64,000 bases of DNA from Thermoflexales bacterium. Lineage in GTDB: Bacteria; Chloroflexota; Anaerolineae; J036; Brachytrichaceae. Below the pieces are notes generated by a model. It ran no database searches. It was not told the DNA's origin and saw only the letters and a list, made by a program, of their open reading frames with translations. The stretch lies in NCBI GenBank assembly GCA_025056965.1, contig JANWVF010000022.1, positions 1 to 64,000 of the forward strand, given 5' to 3'. Positions 28,607-38,169 of the stretch are shown here, piece by piece (within the stretch, counting starts at the first letter, position 1; every line of letters begins with the position of its first letter). The position numbers were made by a program, and so were the translations under genes.

Positions 28607-31600
28607 ATGAACAGACTACGCGCCTTGAAACTCGGACTATCGGTGCTGCTTCTGATCAGCACGCTCGCTAGCTCTTCCGCGACGGTCGGCGCTGCCACAG
28701 AACAACGGGCGCGACGAACCGCGCCCGTCTCGCGCCAGCCGCTTGTTGTGGGCCCAGCCGCGCTGTTGTCTATCAACCCGACCGGCATTGACCTCAAGCG
28801 GTCTGCTTCTGGGTTGGTGAACAAGCCGCAGGTGTTCACGGCGACGGTGCTGCCGCTGAACGTAACCTTCCCGCTGACGGTGACCTGGCAAGCGGACGGG
28901 CAGACCTCGGCGACGTTCAACGACACGATCACGACGACGCAGTCGTATGTGTGGATGACGCCGGGCACGCGCATCATCACCGTGACGGCGCAGAACGACA
29001 ACACCTCTGTCACGGTGACGCGGACGGTGGTTATCAGCGACAACTTCAGCCTGACGATTCTGCACACCAACGACGTGCATGCTCGTCTGCTGCCCTATGC
29101 ACCCAGCGGGTCGTCGAACTGCGTGGACAACCCGAACAGCTCCAGCGTATGCATCGCGGGGATGGGGCGGATTTCGACCAAGGTGAAGGAGATTCGGCAG
29201 GCGGAGGACAACGTGGTGTTGCTGGACGCGGGCGACCAGTTCCAGGGGACGTTGTTCTACAACCTGTATAAGGGCGAGCCGACGGCGCTGGTGATGAACG
29301 CGATCGGGTATGACGCGATGGCAGCCGGCAACCACGAGTTCGACAACGGGCCGACGGTGCTGCGCCAGTTCATAGACCAGATCAACTTCCCGTTGCTGAG
29401 CGCGAACATAGACGTGTCGAGCGAGCCGTCGCTGACGGGGAAGATTTCGCCGACGGTGGTGCTGACGGTGAACGGGGAGGCAGTTGGCGTGGTGGGGCTG
29501 ACAACACCGGACACGGCGTTCATCGCCAGCCCTGGGCCGAACGTGGGCTTCAACAGCCCGGTGACATCGGCGCAGGCGGCGATCAACGCGCTGTTGGCGC
29601 AGGGGGTGAATCGGATCATCGTGTTGTCGCACCTGGGCTACAGCGTGGACTTGCAGCTGGCGGCGCAGATCACGGGGGCGGACGTGATCGTGGGCGGGCA
29701 CTCGCACACCTTCCTGCGGACGCCGCCCAGCCCGATCGTGGTGGCGCCGGGCGCAACGGACACGCCGGCTGGCCCGTATCCGACGGTGGTGACAAACCCG
29801 GATGGGAAGCCGGTGCTGGTGGTGCAGGCGTTCCAGTGGGGGCGGTATCTGGGCAACCTGAAGGCAACGTTCAACATCACGGGTGACCTGGTGAGCTGGT
29901 CGGGCAACCCGATCTTCATGACGAACACGATCGCGGTTGACCCGATGGTGACGAACATTCTGTCGCCGACCTACACCGGCGGTGTGACAGCGCTGCAGAA
30001 CCAGGTGGTAGGGACGACGACGGTGGACATGCCGTTGCTGGTGGGCAGCGTGCAGGTGTGCCGGCGGGTGGAGTGCTTGCTGGGCAACCTGGTGTCGGAC
30101 GCGATGCTGTGGAAGATCAACAGCAACCTGCCGGTGACGCAGCACTATCAGATCGCACTGCAGAACGGCGGTGGCCTGCGCGCGCCGATCACGGCGCTGA
30201 CGGTGACGGTGGGCGAGATTCTGGAGGTGCTGCCGTTCGGGAACACGATTGCGACGCTGGAGATTACCGGCTCGCAGATCATCTCGGCCCTGGAGAACGG
30301 GTTGGCCAACGTCGGCCTGTCGGGCGATGGGCGCTTCCCGCAGGTGTCCGGGCTGAGGTATCTGTGGGACATCTATCGCCCGGTGGGATCGCGAGTGATC
30401 TCGGTGGAGGTCTACAGCCCGACGCTGATGGCATATGTGCCGCTGAGCCCGAGCGTGGTGTATCGGGTGGCGACGAACAACTTCATGCGCAACGGCGGGG
30501 ACGGCTACACGGTGCTAAGGGACTTTGCGATCAACCCGTATGACTTTGGGCCGTCGCTGGACGAGGCGGTGAAGGAATACTTCCAGCAGTTCTCGCCGGT
30601 GACGCCAACGATTGACGGGCGGATACACTATCTGCGGCGGTCGCATATCACAGCCACGCGGACGACGCTGCTGGCGGACGGGGTGAGCACGGCGCGCATC
30701 ACGGTGACGGTGCGCAACACGGTCCTGTCGCCGATCAGCGGGACGGCAGTGAGCTTCGCGACCAGTGCTGGGACGCTGTCGGCGCCGTCGGCAACGACCA
30801 ATAGCAGTGGCCAAGCCGTCATCACCCTCACCGCGCCGATCACTGCGGGCACGGCTATCGTCACGGCGACTGCCGACGGCGAGCCGCTTCCGCTCACATT
30901 CACCTTCCTAGAGACGATCACAGCCTCTCCGCGAACACTGCCCGCCGATGGGGTGAGCACGGCGCGCATCACGGTCACCTTGCGCAATCCCAACACGCTT
31001 GCGCCACTCAGCGGCGTCACCGTGACGTTCCTCTCCAACGCCGGCACCTTGTCCTCATCAGCCGCACAGACCGATGCAAACGGCCAAGTCGTCATCACCC
31101 TCACTGCTCCGCTCGACCCAGGTCAAGCGACGGTGTTCGCGATCGGTGCGGGCCAGACGCTCTCGATCACCTTCAACTTCACCCAGAGCGCAGCGACGGT
31201 GAACTTCACACCGAGCGTGATCACGCAGTCGGTGGGCAGCGGCGCGGCGCCGGCTGGTTCGATCGTGACATACACCTTCACGTTCACCAACGCCGGGCCG
31301 GGCAATGCACAAGGCGTCCTGATCGTCAGCCCGATCCCGAGCGGCACTGAGTATGTCAGCGGCAGCGCGAGCGGCGGCTTTGGCCCGAGCAGCGCCCAAG
31401 CGCTTGGTATTCAGTCGCTGCTGGGTGGTCAGGCGGCCAACTCAGTCGTGTTCTGGCAGGGCAACATCCCTGCAGGGCAATCGCACACCCTGTCCTACGC
31501 GGTGAAGGTGAAGACGCTCTTTGGACCGATCACGGCAACGGCGACTGCTTTCTTGAACAACACGCAAGTCGGCCAGCTATCCATCTCTACGCCGGTCAGC

Positions 31601-31636
31601 GCGCAGAGAGTCTACCTCCCCATCGTTAGGCGTTGA
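28607..31636 (+). CDS. Secreted 5'-nucleotidase/metallophosphatase with two Big_1-like repeats and DUF11-like domain
   Basis: LTILHTNDVHARLL, LLDAGDQFQGT, AAGNHEFDNG; tandem LPADGVSTARITVTLRN repeats; C-terminal SQRVYLPIVRR-like tail. Confidence 0.93.
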   Translation: MNRLRALKLGLSVLLLISTLASSSATVGAATEQRARRTAPVSRQPLVVGPAALLSINPTGIDLKRSASGLVNKPQVFTATVLPLNVTFPLTVTWQADGQTSATFNDTITTTQSYVWMTPGTRIITVTAQNDNTSVTVTRTVVISDNFSLTILHTNDVHARLLPYAPSGSSNCVDNPNSSSVCIAGMGRISTKVKEIRQAEDNVVLLDAGDQFQGTLFYNLYKGEPTALVMNAIGYDAMAAGNHEFDNGPTVLRQFIDQINFPLLSANIDVSSEPSLTGKISPTVVLTVNGEAVGVVGLTTPDTAFIASPGPNVGFNSPVTSAQAAINALLAQGVNRIIVLSHLGYSVDLQLAAQITGADVIVGGHSHTFLRTPPSPIVVAPGATDTPAGPYPTVVTNPDGKPVLVVQAFQWGRYLGNLKATFNITGDLVSWSGNPIFMTNTIAVDPMVTNILSPTYTGGVTALQNQVVGTTTVDMPLLVGSVQVCRRVECLLGNLVSDAMLWKINSNLPVTQHYQIALQNGGGLRAPITALTVTVGEILEVLPFGNTIATLEITGSQIISALENGLANVGLSGDGRFPQVSGLRYLWDIYRPVGSRVISVEVYSPTLMAYVPLSPSVVYRVATNNFMRNGGDGYTVLRDFAINPYDFGPSLDEAVKEYFQQFSPVTPTIDGRIHYLRRSHITATRTTLLADGVSTARITVTVRNTVLSPISGTAVSFATSAGTLSAPSATTNSSGQAVITLTAPITAGTAIVTATADGEPLPLTFTFLETITASPRTLPADGVSTARITVTLRNPNTLAPLSGVTVTFLSNAGTLSSSAAQTDANGQVVITLTAPLDPGQATVFAIGAGQTLSITFNFTQSAATVNFTPSVITQSVGSGAAPAGSIVTYTFTFTNAGPGNAQGVLIVSPIPSGTEYVSGSASGGFGPSSAQALGIQSLLGGQAANSVVFWQGNIPAGQSHTLSYAVKVKTLFGPITATATAFLNNTQVGQLSISTPVSAQRVYLPIVRR

Positions 31637-31659
31637 CGGAGCCGCCTCGGGCTAAGCTG

Positions 31660-31700
31660 CTAACCCCCTCGCTCGACAGAGCGAGGGGGTTAGATGTTTT
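31660..31700 (+). terminator. Strong intrinsic terminator
   Basis: CTAACCCCCTCGCTC-GACA-GAGCGAGGGGGTTAG 15-bp perfect stem followed by ATGTTTT. Confidence 0.92.
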
Positions 31701-31744
31701 CCTCCTTTTCACGAACTATAAGCTTCTGCGCATACAATCACTTT

Positions 31745-32659
31745 GTGCTATCTGAGGCGTTCCTGCAATCGCTGCGCACACTGCGACTGAACGCGCCGCG
31801 CCGACGCGTCGGTTCATTGACCGGCGAACGCCGCAGCGTGAAGCGCGGGCGTTCGGTCGAGTTCGCCGATTACCGCAACTACACTCCCGGCGACGACCCG
31901 CGTCGCGTGGATTGGAACGTCTATGCCCGCTTGGAGCGCCCCTACATCAAGCTGTTCGAGGACGAGGAAGACCTCACGACGCACATCCTGCTCGACGATA
32001 GCCCCTCCATGTTCTGGCAGCCGGATGATGAGAACGGCGATCGGCACCTGGCGCAAAAGTGGTTGTGCGCCGCTCAGCTTGCCGTCGCGCTTGGGTATGT
32101 GGCGCTGGCCTCCGGCGACAAGGTGGTGCTGGAGACCAGCTCCTCTCAGCGATTTGGGCCGAAGCGCGGCGTAGCTGCCGCGGCAGCCCTCATTGCCTTC
32201 GTCGAGCGCGTCTCGGCAGGTGATCAACGCGACCTGCGCACTGCATCTGGCCGACGTCAGCCCTTGAACGCCTGGCTGAAGCGCTATGCCCTCGACGCGC
32301 GCCCGGGCTTGTGCATCCTGATCAGCGACATGCTCGACGAGGGCGGCTACACCGAGGGGTTCAACGCGCTGGGCAATAGTCGCATGGACGTCAACCTACT
32401 GCATACGCTCAGCCCGGACGAACTTGATCCCGCGTTGACCGGCGACCTGCGGCTGAAAGACGTTGAGACGGCGAATCAGCAGGACATGAGCATAGATGAC
32501 GCCGTGCTCAGCCGTTACCGGCAGCGGCTGGTTGCGTGGAGCGAGGCCATCGCCGCGGACGTGCGCCGGCGCGGCGGCCGCTATTACCTCGCCGATACGT
32601 CGCTGCCGCTCGAGCGAATCGTGCTGAGGGATTTAAGGCGGGCAGAATGGTTAATCTGA
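31745..32659 (+). CDS. DUF58 domain-containing protein
   Basis: GRSVEFADYRNYTPGDDPRRVDWNVYARLERPYIKLFEDEEDLTTHILLDDSPSM; GTG start 6 nt after TACAAT. Confidence 0.92.
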   Translation: MLSEAFLQSLRTLRLNAPRRRVGSLTGERRSVKRGRSVEFADYRNYTPGDDPRRVDWNVYARLERPYIKLFEDEEDLTTHILLDDSPSMFWQPDDENGDRHLAQKWLCAAQLAVALGYVALASGDKVVLETSSSQRFGPKRGVAAAAALIAFVERVSAGDQRDLRTASGRRQPLNAWLKRYALDARPGLCILISDMLDEGGYTEGFNALGNSRMDVNLLHTLSPDELDPALTGDLRLKDVETANQQDMSIDDAVLSRYRQRLVAWSEAIAADVRRRGGRYYLADTSLPLERIVLRDLRRAEWLI

Positions 32660-32663
32660 TCCG

Positions 32664-34481
32664 ATGGGATTGCTGAACCCGCTGGCTTTCCTGTTCGCCC
32701 TGCTGGCCGTGCCGATCATCCTGCTCTACCTGCTGCGCTTGCGGCGGCGCGAGCAGACCGTGAGCAGCACGTTGCTCTGGCAGCAGGCGACGATGGAACG
32801 CGAGGCGAACACGCTCTGGCAGCGATTGCGGCGCAATCTGCTGCTCATCCTGCAACTGGCTACCTTGGCCTGCCTCGTCTTCGCGCTCGTCCGGCCTTAT
32901 GTCAGCCTCCCAGGCACTGTGAGCGGGCGCTCCATCGTGCTGCTCGATGCCTCGGCTTCGATGCAGGCGACGGATGTCACCCCTTCGCGGTTCGAGGTGG
33001 CCCGCGCGCGCGTGCGCGATGCGATCAATAGCCTGGGTGCGAACGACCAGATGATGCTCATCGTGGTGGACGGCGCGCCGCGCGCGCTCAGCGCGCTGAC
33101 CGGCGACAAGTCGCAGCTACTGGATGCACTCGATTCGGCGCGGCCTTCGCTGGACGCGGCGAACTGGAGCGCAGCCGTTGCCCTGGCCGTCTCCACCGGC
33201 GTGGGCGTCGAGGATACGACCGTCCTCGTGTTCAGCGATGGCGCCGATGCCGACGACCTTAGCGTGCTGCCCGGCAGGGCGCGTTTCATCCCCATCGGGA
33301 GCAGCGGCGAGAATGTCGCCGTCTCCACGCTGACGCTGCGGCGCACGCTGCGCGGTTTGTCGGCGTTTGTGCGCGTGACGAACTACGGAACGCAGGAAGA
33401 CCGCGTGCTGGTGTCGCTGCGCGCCGACGGCGCCTTGGTGGATGCACGCACACTCGAAGTGCCGGCCGGCGCGTCCGCCGAGTGGACGATTGCCAACCTT
33501 GACCCCAACGTCGTCGCGGTAGATGCACGCATTGACGAGGCGCAGCGCAACTTCCTCGGCGCAGATGATGCCGCCTACGCCGTGAACGCGGCGAACGCGA
33601 CGCGCCATGCGCTGCTGCTGACGCGCGGCAACCGCTTTCTCGAGCAAGCGTTGGCTTCGCTGCCCGGCTTGCGCGTTACGCGCGCCGTGACGGCGCCGCT
33701 TGACGTCCAGACCTATGATCTCTACGTGCTGGACAACGTCACGGCGACGCTGCCGCCCTTCGCCAATGCGCTGCTGGTCGGCGCGCAAGCGGTGTTCACC
33801 ACCAGCGGCGTGTTCAGTAACACCGCGTATGCGCGCACTGAGCCGCACCCGGTCACCCGCAATGTGGACTGGCGCAGCGTGAACGTCTTGGACGCGCGGC
33901 GAGTAGATGCGCCGAGCTGGCTGCGACCGATAATCGAGAGCGAGGGCGGGCCGCTGGTGTTGGCCGGCGAAGACATACAGGGCAATTTGGGCCGCATCGT
34001 GCTTATCCCGTTCGACCTGCGCCGGAGCGATCTGCCCCTGCAAATCGCATTCCCGATCTTGGTCGCGAACAGCGTGGAGTGGCTGGCTCCGCCGCAAGGG
34101 TTGAACGTGCCGCTCAACATCAAGCCAGGCGAGGTCGTGCCGATGCCCGAGGGCGCGCGGGTGACGCTTCCTTCGGGTGAGGAGAGGGTGGCTGACCGAC
34201 GCGGCTTCGCGCAGACTGACCAGCTGGGTGTCTACACCTTCGACACCGGCCGCGCGCGAGGCGCGTTCGCCGTGAATTTCAACAACGCGAGCGAGTCGCG
34301 CATCGCGCCCAATCCCGATTTACAAGTCGGCAGCGCAAACGCATCTGCTGACCCGGCTGCGCCCCCGCCGCTGTCGCAGCGCGAGTTCTGGCACTGGATG
34401 GCCGCCGTCGCGCTCATCCTGCTGCTGGTGGAGTGGTGGATCTATCAACGCGGTCTGCCGGCTCGGACGCGGCGCACGTGA
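32664..34481 (+). CDS. BatA/vWA-domain membrane protein
   Basis: N-terminal BatA (GLLNPLAFLFALLAVPIILLYLLRLRRREQTVSS) and MIDAS-like LLDASASMQATD. Confidence 0.88.
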   Translation: MGLLNPLAFLFALLAVPIILLYLLRLRRREQTVSSTLLWQQATMEREANTLWQRLRRNLLLILQLATLACLVFALVRPYVSLPGTVSGRSIVLLDASASMQATDVTPSRFEVARARVRDAINSLGANDQMMLIVVDGAPRALSALTGDKSQLLDALDSARPSLDAANWSAAVALAVSTGVGVEDTTVLVFSDGADADDLSVLPGRARFIPIGSSGENVAVSTLTLRRTLRGLSAFVRVTNYGTQEDRVLVSLRADGALVDARTLEVPAGASAEWTIANLDPNVVAVDARIDEAQRNFLGADDAAYAVNAANATRHALLLTRGNRFLEQALASLPGLRVTRAVTAPLDVQTYDLYVLDNVTATLPPFANALLVGAQAVFTTSGVFSNTAYARTEPHPVTRNVDWRSVNVLDARRVDAPSWLRPIIESEGGPLVLAGEDIQGNLGRIVLIPFDLRRSDLPLQIAFPILVANSVEWLAPPQGLNVPLNIKPGEVVPMPEGARVTLPSGEERVADRRGFAQTDQLGVYTFDTGRARGAFAVNFNNASESRIAPNPDLQVGSANASADPAAPPPLSQREFWHWMAAVALILLLVEWWIYQRGLPARTRRT

Positions 34482-34746
34482 TTAACGGGCAACCGAGATT
34501 CGGTTGACCCGACTCGATCAGCGCCAGCTTCTTCGCGCGGGGCAATCGTTTGATCGCGCGCTCGAGTTGCATCGCCTCACGCCACGTAGCTACTTCACAA
34601 CGCCAGACCAACGTCACCGGCCGGCGCGCCCGCGTGTAACGCCCGCCTTGGCCGGCCTGATGCACCTTTAGCCGCGCATCGGCATCTTTAGCGATGCCGG
34701 TGTAGAGCGAGCCATCGGCGCAGCGCAGCATGTAGACGTAAGGCAT
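34414..34746 (-). CDS. GIY-YIG nuclease family protein
   Basis: MPYVYMLRCADGSLYTGIAKDADARLKVHQAGQGGRYTRARRPV. Confidence 0.92.
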   Translation of the reverse strand: MPYVYMLRCADGSLYTGIAKDADARLKVHQAGQGGRYTRARRPVTLVWRCEVATWREAMQLERAIKRLPRAKKLALIESGQPNLGCPLITCAASEPADRVDRSTTPPAAG

Positions 34747-34765
34747 TGCGGCGGATAATCAGGCC

Positions 34766-35098
34766 ATGGACTTGATCCTCGATTTGGCCTGGTGGGGTCT
34801 GATCTATGTGCTGCTGCCGATAGCGCTGGGGACGATCGCCGCGCTGCCGTTCTGGCTGAAGCGGCGGGTATTGCTGGGCAACGCGATCGGCTCAGCGGTA
34901 ATCGCCGTGATCATGATTGCCTTCATTATCCAGCTCTTCGCCGGCCTGCTCTCGGCCGGCTTCTTGGCGCAGGCAGACCTGTTGCCGGTCGGGGCGCTCG
35001 TCGTTATCGGCTGGATAGATGTGCTGGTCCTGTTCTTTCTCAGCGGCGCCGTGGAGAGCCGCGTCAAGCAACGCATCATCAACCCGGATGACTTCTAG
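34766..35098 (+). CDS. Small hypothetical membrane protein
   Basis: 110 aa, three hydrophobic segments; GATAAT 6 nt before ATG. Confidence 0.6.
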   Translation: MDLILDLAWWGLIYVLLPIALGTIAALPFWLKRRVLLGNAIGSAVIAVIMIAFIIQLFAGLLSAGFLAQADLLPVGALVVIGWIDVLVLFFLSGAVESRVKQRIINPDDF

Positions 35099-35267
35099 CT
35101 ACAAGCTGACATAGCGCTCGATGCGCTCGACGATCAGATAGAGTCTGCGCTCCCAGAAGGCGCGAGCGCGAATGTCAATGCCGAAGCGCGCTGCCGGGTT
35201 AGCAGGGAATCCTCGCCGGTGCTGGCCGGCAGCGCCTCGTATTCCGGCATGAACGCCGCGCCGCTTA

Positions 35268-35500
35268 CGTCATTATCCGTGGCGCGCGGGCGACCAGCAG
35301 CTGCATCCGCTTCGCACTTAGCTTAAGCATCCGCGCGATGCCGCGGTTGCTGTGTCCACCGACGGTGAGCACAACGGCCTGCCGGCGCAGTTCGCTGGGA
35401 TAGCCGCGTGGTTTGGGGTTGGGGACGTGCAAGCGGCGGCAGCCCTGATATTTTGCGCCGTGTATTTCGCGACACACGATCCCGGCATGCCCATTTTGTC
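35268..35500 (-). pseudogene. Fragment of IS1-like transposase N-terminus
   Basis: PNPKPRGYPSELRRQAVVLTVGGHSNRGIARMLKLS resembles PQPNPTGYPLDIRRQAVEMDLDGHSFRRIGRNLRVN of the element at 51964. Confidence 0.65.
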
Positions 35501-35585
35501 GCTGGACCGCAAGATTCAGATCGCATACCGATGAACGAGGGATTGACACCTTGCGGTTCGCGCGTCGAAACCTACAATTCGCGGC

Positions 35586-36839
35586 ATGAGCACTCTCGAT
35601 CCCAAACGCACCGTCCAAGAGTTACAAGAGTTGCGCGCGCTGACCAGCGACCCGAACACCGGAGGCGCCATGCGCGTAGCGTGGACCGACACCTGGTTGA
35701 AGGCGCGCGAGTGGCTGCGCGAGAAGACTCACGGGCTGCCCCTCGAAATTCACAACGACGAAGCAGGCAACACCTGGTACACCCTGCCCGGCAAAAGCAA
35801 GCGAGCCCTGCTCATCGGCGGGCACATGGACAGCGTGCCAAACGGCGGCTGGCTGGATGGTTGCTTGAATGTGCTAGCCGGCTTGGAAGTGCTGCGCCGC
35901 ATTAACGACCAGTATCAGGGCCAGCCGCCGGTTACCGTGCGGCTGGTGGATTGGGCCGATGAAGAGGGCGCGCGCTTTGGGCGCAGCTTGCTCGGCAGCA
36001 GCGCCTGCGGCGGCACGTTCAAGCCAAACGAGGATCGCCACCGCACCGACAAAGACGGCATCCGGCTCGAGGACGCGCTGCGACGCTGCGGCGTGGACAT
36101 TGACCAGATGGGCAAGAGCCACAAAGAACTCAAGAACGCGGCTGCCTACCTGGAATTGCACATCGAACAGGGGCCGGTCTTGGAGAGCATGGGGCTGCCC
36201 TTGGGCGCGGTGCTGGGCACGTTCGGCGTCGAGCGCCATGCCATTAAGTTCATCGGCCAAGCAGCGCACTCCGGCAGCACACCGATGGACAAGCGACGCG
36301 ACGCATTGGCCGCCGCGGCCAAGCTGGCCCTAGAGATCCGACCGATCGCCAACAAATACGGCGGCGTGTGCACCGTGGGCAGCTGCGTCACCAAGCCCGG
36401 CATCGTCACCGCTGTCGTCGGCGAATGCGACATCACCCTCGACCAGCGCCACCTGAGCGCCGGCAAACTGGCGCGCATGTATAGCGAGGCCGTCAAAGCC
36501 AGCAAGCGCTTCGCCAAAGAGGAAAAGTGCGAGGTGAGCTGGAGCCGCATCTGGAACATCGAGCCGATCCTCTTCGACAAGGCGCTGATTAAGATGTGCT
36601 ACGACAGTTGCGTCGAGGTGGCTGGCACGGCGCACAAGCTGCCCAGCGGCCCACTGCACGATGCCGCCGAAGTCGCGCGCGCCGGCGTGCCAACGGTGAT
36701 GATGTTCGTCCAAAGCCTGCGCGGCATCTCGCACAATCCCATCGAGGACACCAAAATCGAGCACATCGAGATGAGCGTGCGCGCGCTGGACAGGCTGGCC
36801 GACAAGGCAATGGCGTGGATTCAGCGCAGCAAGGCGTGA
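35586..36839 (+). CDS. M20-family Zn-dependent amidase/hydrolase (N-carbamoyl-amino-acid hydrolase / allantoate amidohydrolase-like)
   Basis: IGGHMDSVPNGGWLDGCLNVLAGLEVLRRI, DWADEEGARFGRSLLGSSA, LELHIEQGPVLE. Confidence 0.9.
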   Translation: MSTLDPKRTVQELQELRALTSDPNTGGAMRVAWTDTWLKAREWLREKTHGLPLEIHNDEAGNTWYTLPGKSKRALLIGGHMDSVPNGGWLDGCLNVLAGLEVLRRINDQYQGQPPVTVRLVDWADEEGARFGRSLLGSSACGGTFKPNEDRHRTDKDGIRLEDALRRCGVDIDQMGKSHKELKNAAAYLELHIEQGPVLESMGLPLGAVLGTFGVERHAIKFIGQAAHSGSTPMDKRRDALAAAAKLALEIRPIANKYGGVCTVGSCVTKPGIVTAVVGECDITLDQRHLSAGKLARMYSEAVKASKRFAKEEKCEVSWSRIWNIEPILFDKALIKMCYDSCVEVAGTAHKLPSGPLHDAAEVARAGVPTVMMFVQSLRGISHNPIEDTKIEHIEMSVRALDRLADKAMAWIQRSKA

Positions 36840-37101
36840 ACCGGCAACCTTGCGCGTCGCCCGCAACTTCGCCTGCTGCCTGCTCAGTCGGCGGAGCCTA
36901 TCGAGTGGTGGGTGCCCCATCTCTCTCTTGGCAGCGTAGCCCCGCGGCGCGCTTTCAAGGCCGCGCCGATACCCGGAGGTGCGCGCAATTGGACTGGACG
37001 CTCGCACAGGGGCGAGCTGCTCTTTTGATGGGTGTCTCGCCACCTGCTTTCGTTTAAACTCGACGCGCCGAGAAGGCGTGTTCGCTTGTCAGGAGGCAGC
37101 C

Positions 37102-37599
37102 ATGTCGAATGCATCTCTGGGGTTTAAGAAGATCCTCGTGCCGCTGGACGGCTCACGGTTTGCTGAAGGGGCACTGCCCTACGCGCAAATGTTGGCCGAA
37201 CACTCCGGCGGGCAAATCGAACTTCTGCGCATCGCCGTGCATCCATCGAGCTATGTCTACGTCAACGACCCGGCCGTGCTGGCCAGCCTATACGACAGCG
37301 ACCGCGCGCACTGCGAGGAATACCTACAAAAGGTGGCTGCAGGGTTGCGAGGGACGACGTCGCTCACGATCACGACGGCCGTGCTAGAAGGTCCGGTCGC
37401 CGATGCGATCCTCGACCGCGCCGAGGAGACGAACGCCGATCTGATCGTCATGTCCACGCACGGCCGCAGCGGAATGGAGCGCTGGCTCCTGGGCAGCGTG
37501 GCCGAAAAGGTCGTCCGCGGCGCGAGGATTCCGGTGATGCTCGTCCGCCCTAAGCAACCCGGCGCGCCCGCGACAGCGGCCGATGCTGCTCAGCCATGA
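37102..37599 (+). CDS. Universal stress protein family (UspA-like)
   Basis: KKILVPLDGSRFAEGALPYA ... DLIVMSTHGRSGMERWLLGSVAEKVVRGARIPVMLVR; SD AGGAGG. Confidence 0.94.
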   Translation: MSNASLGFKKILVPLDGSRFAEGALPYAQMLAEHSGGQIELLRIAVHPSSYVYVNDPAVLASLYDSDRAHCEEYLQKVAAGLRGTTSLTITTAVLEGPVADAILDRAEETNADLIVMSTHGRSGMERWLLGSVAEKVVRGARIPVMLVRPKQPGAPATAADAAQP

Positions 37600-37606
37600 G
37601 CATGCC

Positions 37607-37648
37607 AAGACGCGCGCGCCCCAACCGAGCCGGGGCGTGCGTCTTTTC
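37607..37648. terminator. Terminator hairpin between convergent usp and smpB
   Basis: AAGACGCGCGCGCCCC...CGGGGCGTGCGTCTTTT. Confidence 0.65.
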
Positions 37649-37683
37649 CGGCGGGCAAGGCCCCGCATCGCCCGTGCAGGGAC

Positions 37684-38169
37684 TCAGTAGCGCTCGCGCA
37701 GCGCGCGCTGAATCTCGCGGTCGGCGTCGCGCTTCGCCACCGCCTGGCGCTTGTCGTAGAGCTTCTTGCCCTTGGCCAGTGCGATCTCGACCTTTGCCCG
37801 CCCGCGCTTGAGATATGCCTTGGTAGCGATCGCCGTGTAGCCCTTGCGCTCGACGCCGCGCGCGAGTTCAAGGATCTCCCTCTTGTGCAGGAGCAGCTTG
37901 CGATCACGGCGTTCACCGGTTTGCGCCGCTGCGCGAGCGAAGCCGGTTGCGAGATCGTAGGCGGGGATATAGGCGTTGATCAGCCAGGCTTCGCCGTCGC
38001 GCACCTGCACGAAGGCATCGCGCAGGTCCATTTTGCCCGCTCGGACCGACTTGATCTCTCCGCCGGTCAGGACGATGCCTGCCTCGTAGCGCGTTTCGAG
38101 CGCGTAGTCAAAGGTCGCCCGGCGATTGGACGCGACGATCTTTATCGCGGAGTCGTTCGTCTTGCTCAT
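37684..38169 (-). CDS. smpB: SsrA-binding protein SmpB
   Basis: YEAGIVLTGGEIKSVRAGKMDLRDAFVQVRDGEAWLINAYIPAYD, LYDKRQAVAKRDADREIQRAL. Confidence 0.97.
   Translation of the reverse strand: MSKTNDSAIKIVASNRRATFDYALETRYEAGIVLTGGEIKSVRAGKMDLRDAFVQVRDGEAWLINAYIPAYDLATGFARAAAQTGERRDRKLLLHKREILELARGVERKGYTAIATKAYLKRGRAKVEIALAKGKKLYDKRQAVAKRDADREIQRALRERY

Noticed and set aside
28637-30145. 502-aa antisense ORF on minus strand
   Set aside because: Lies entirely opposite the clear 5'-nucleotidase gene; His/Arg/Gln/Val-rich translation typical of a reverse frame under strong codon bias.
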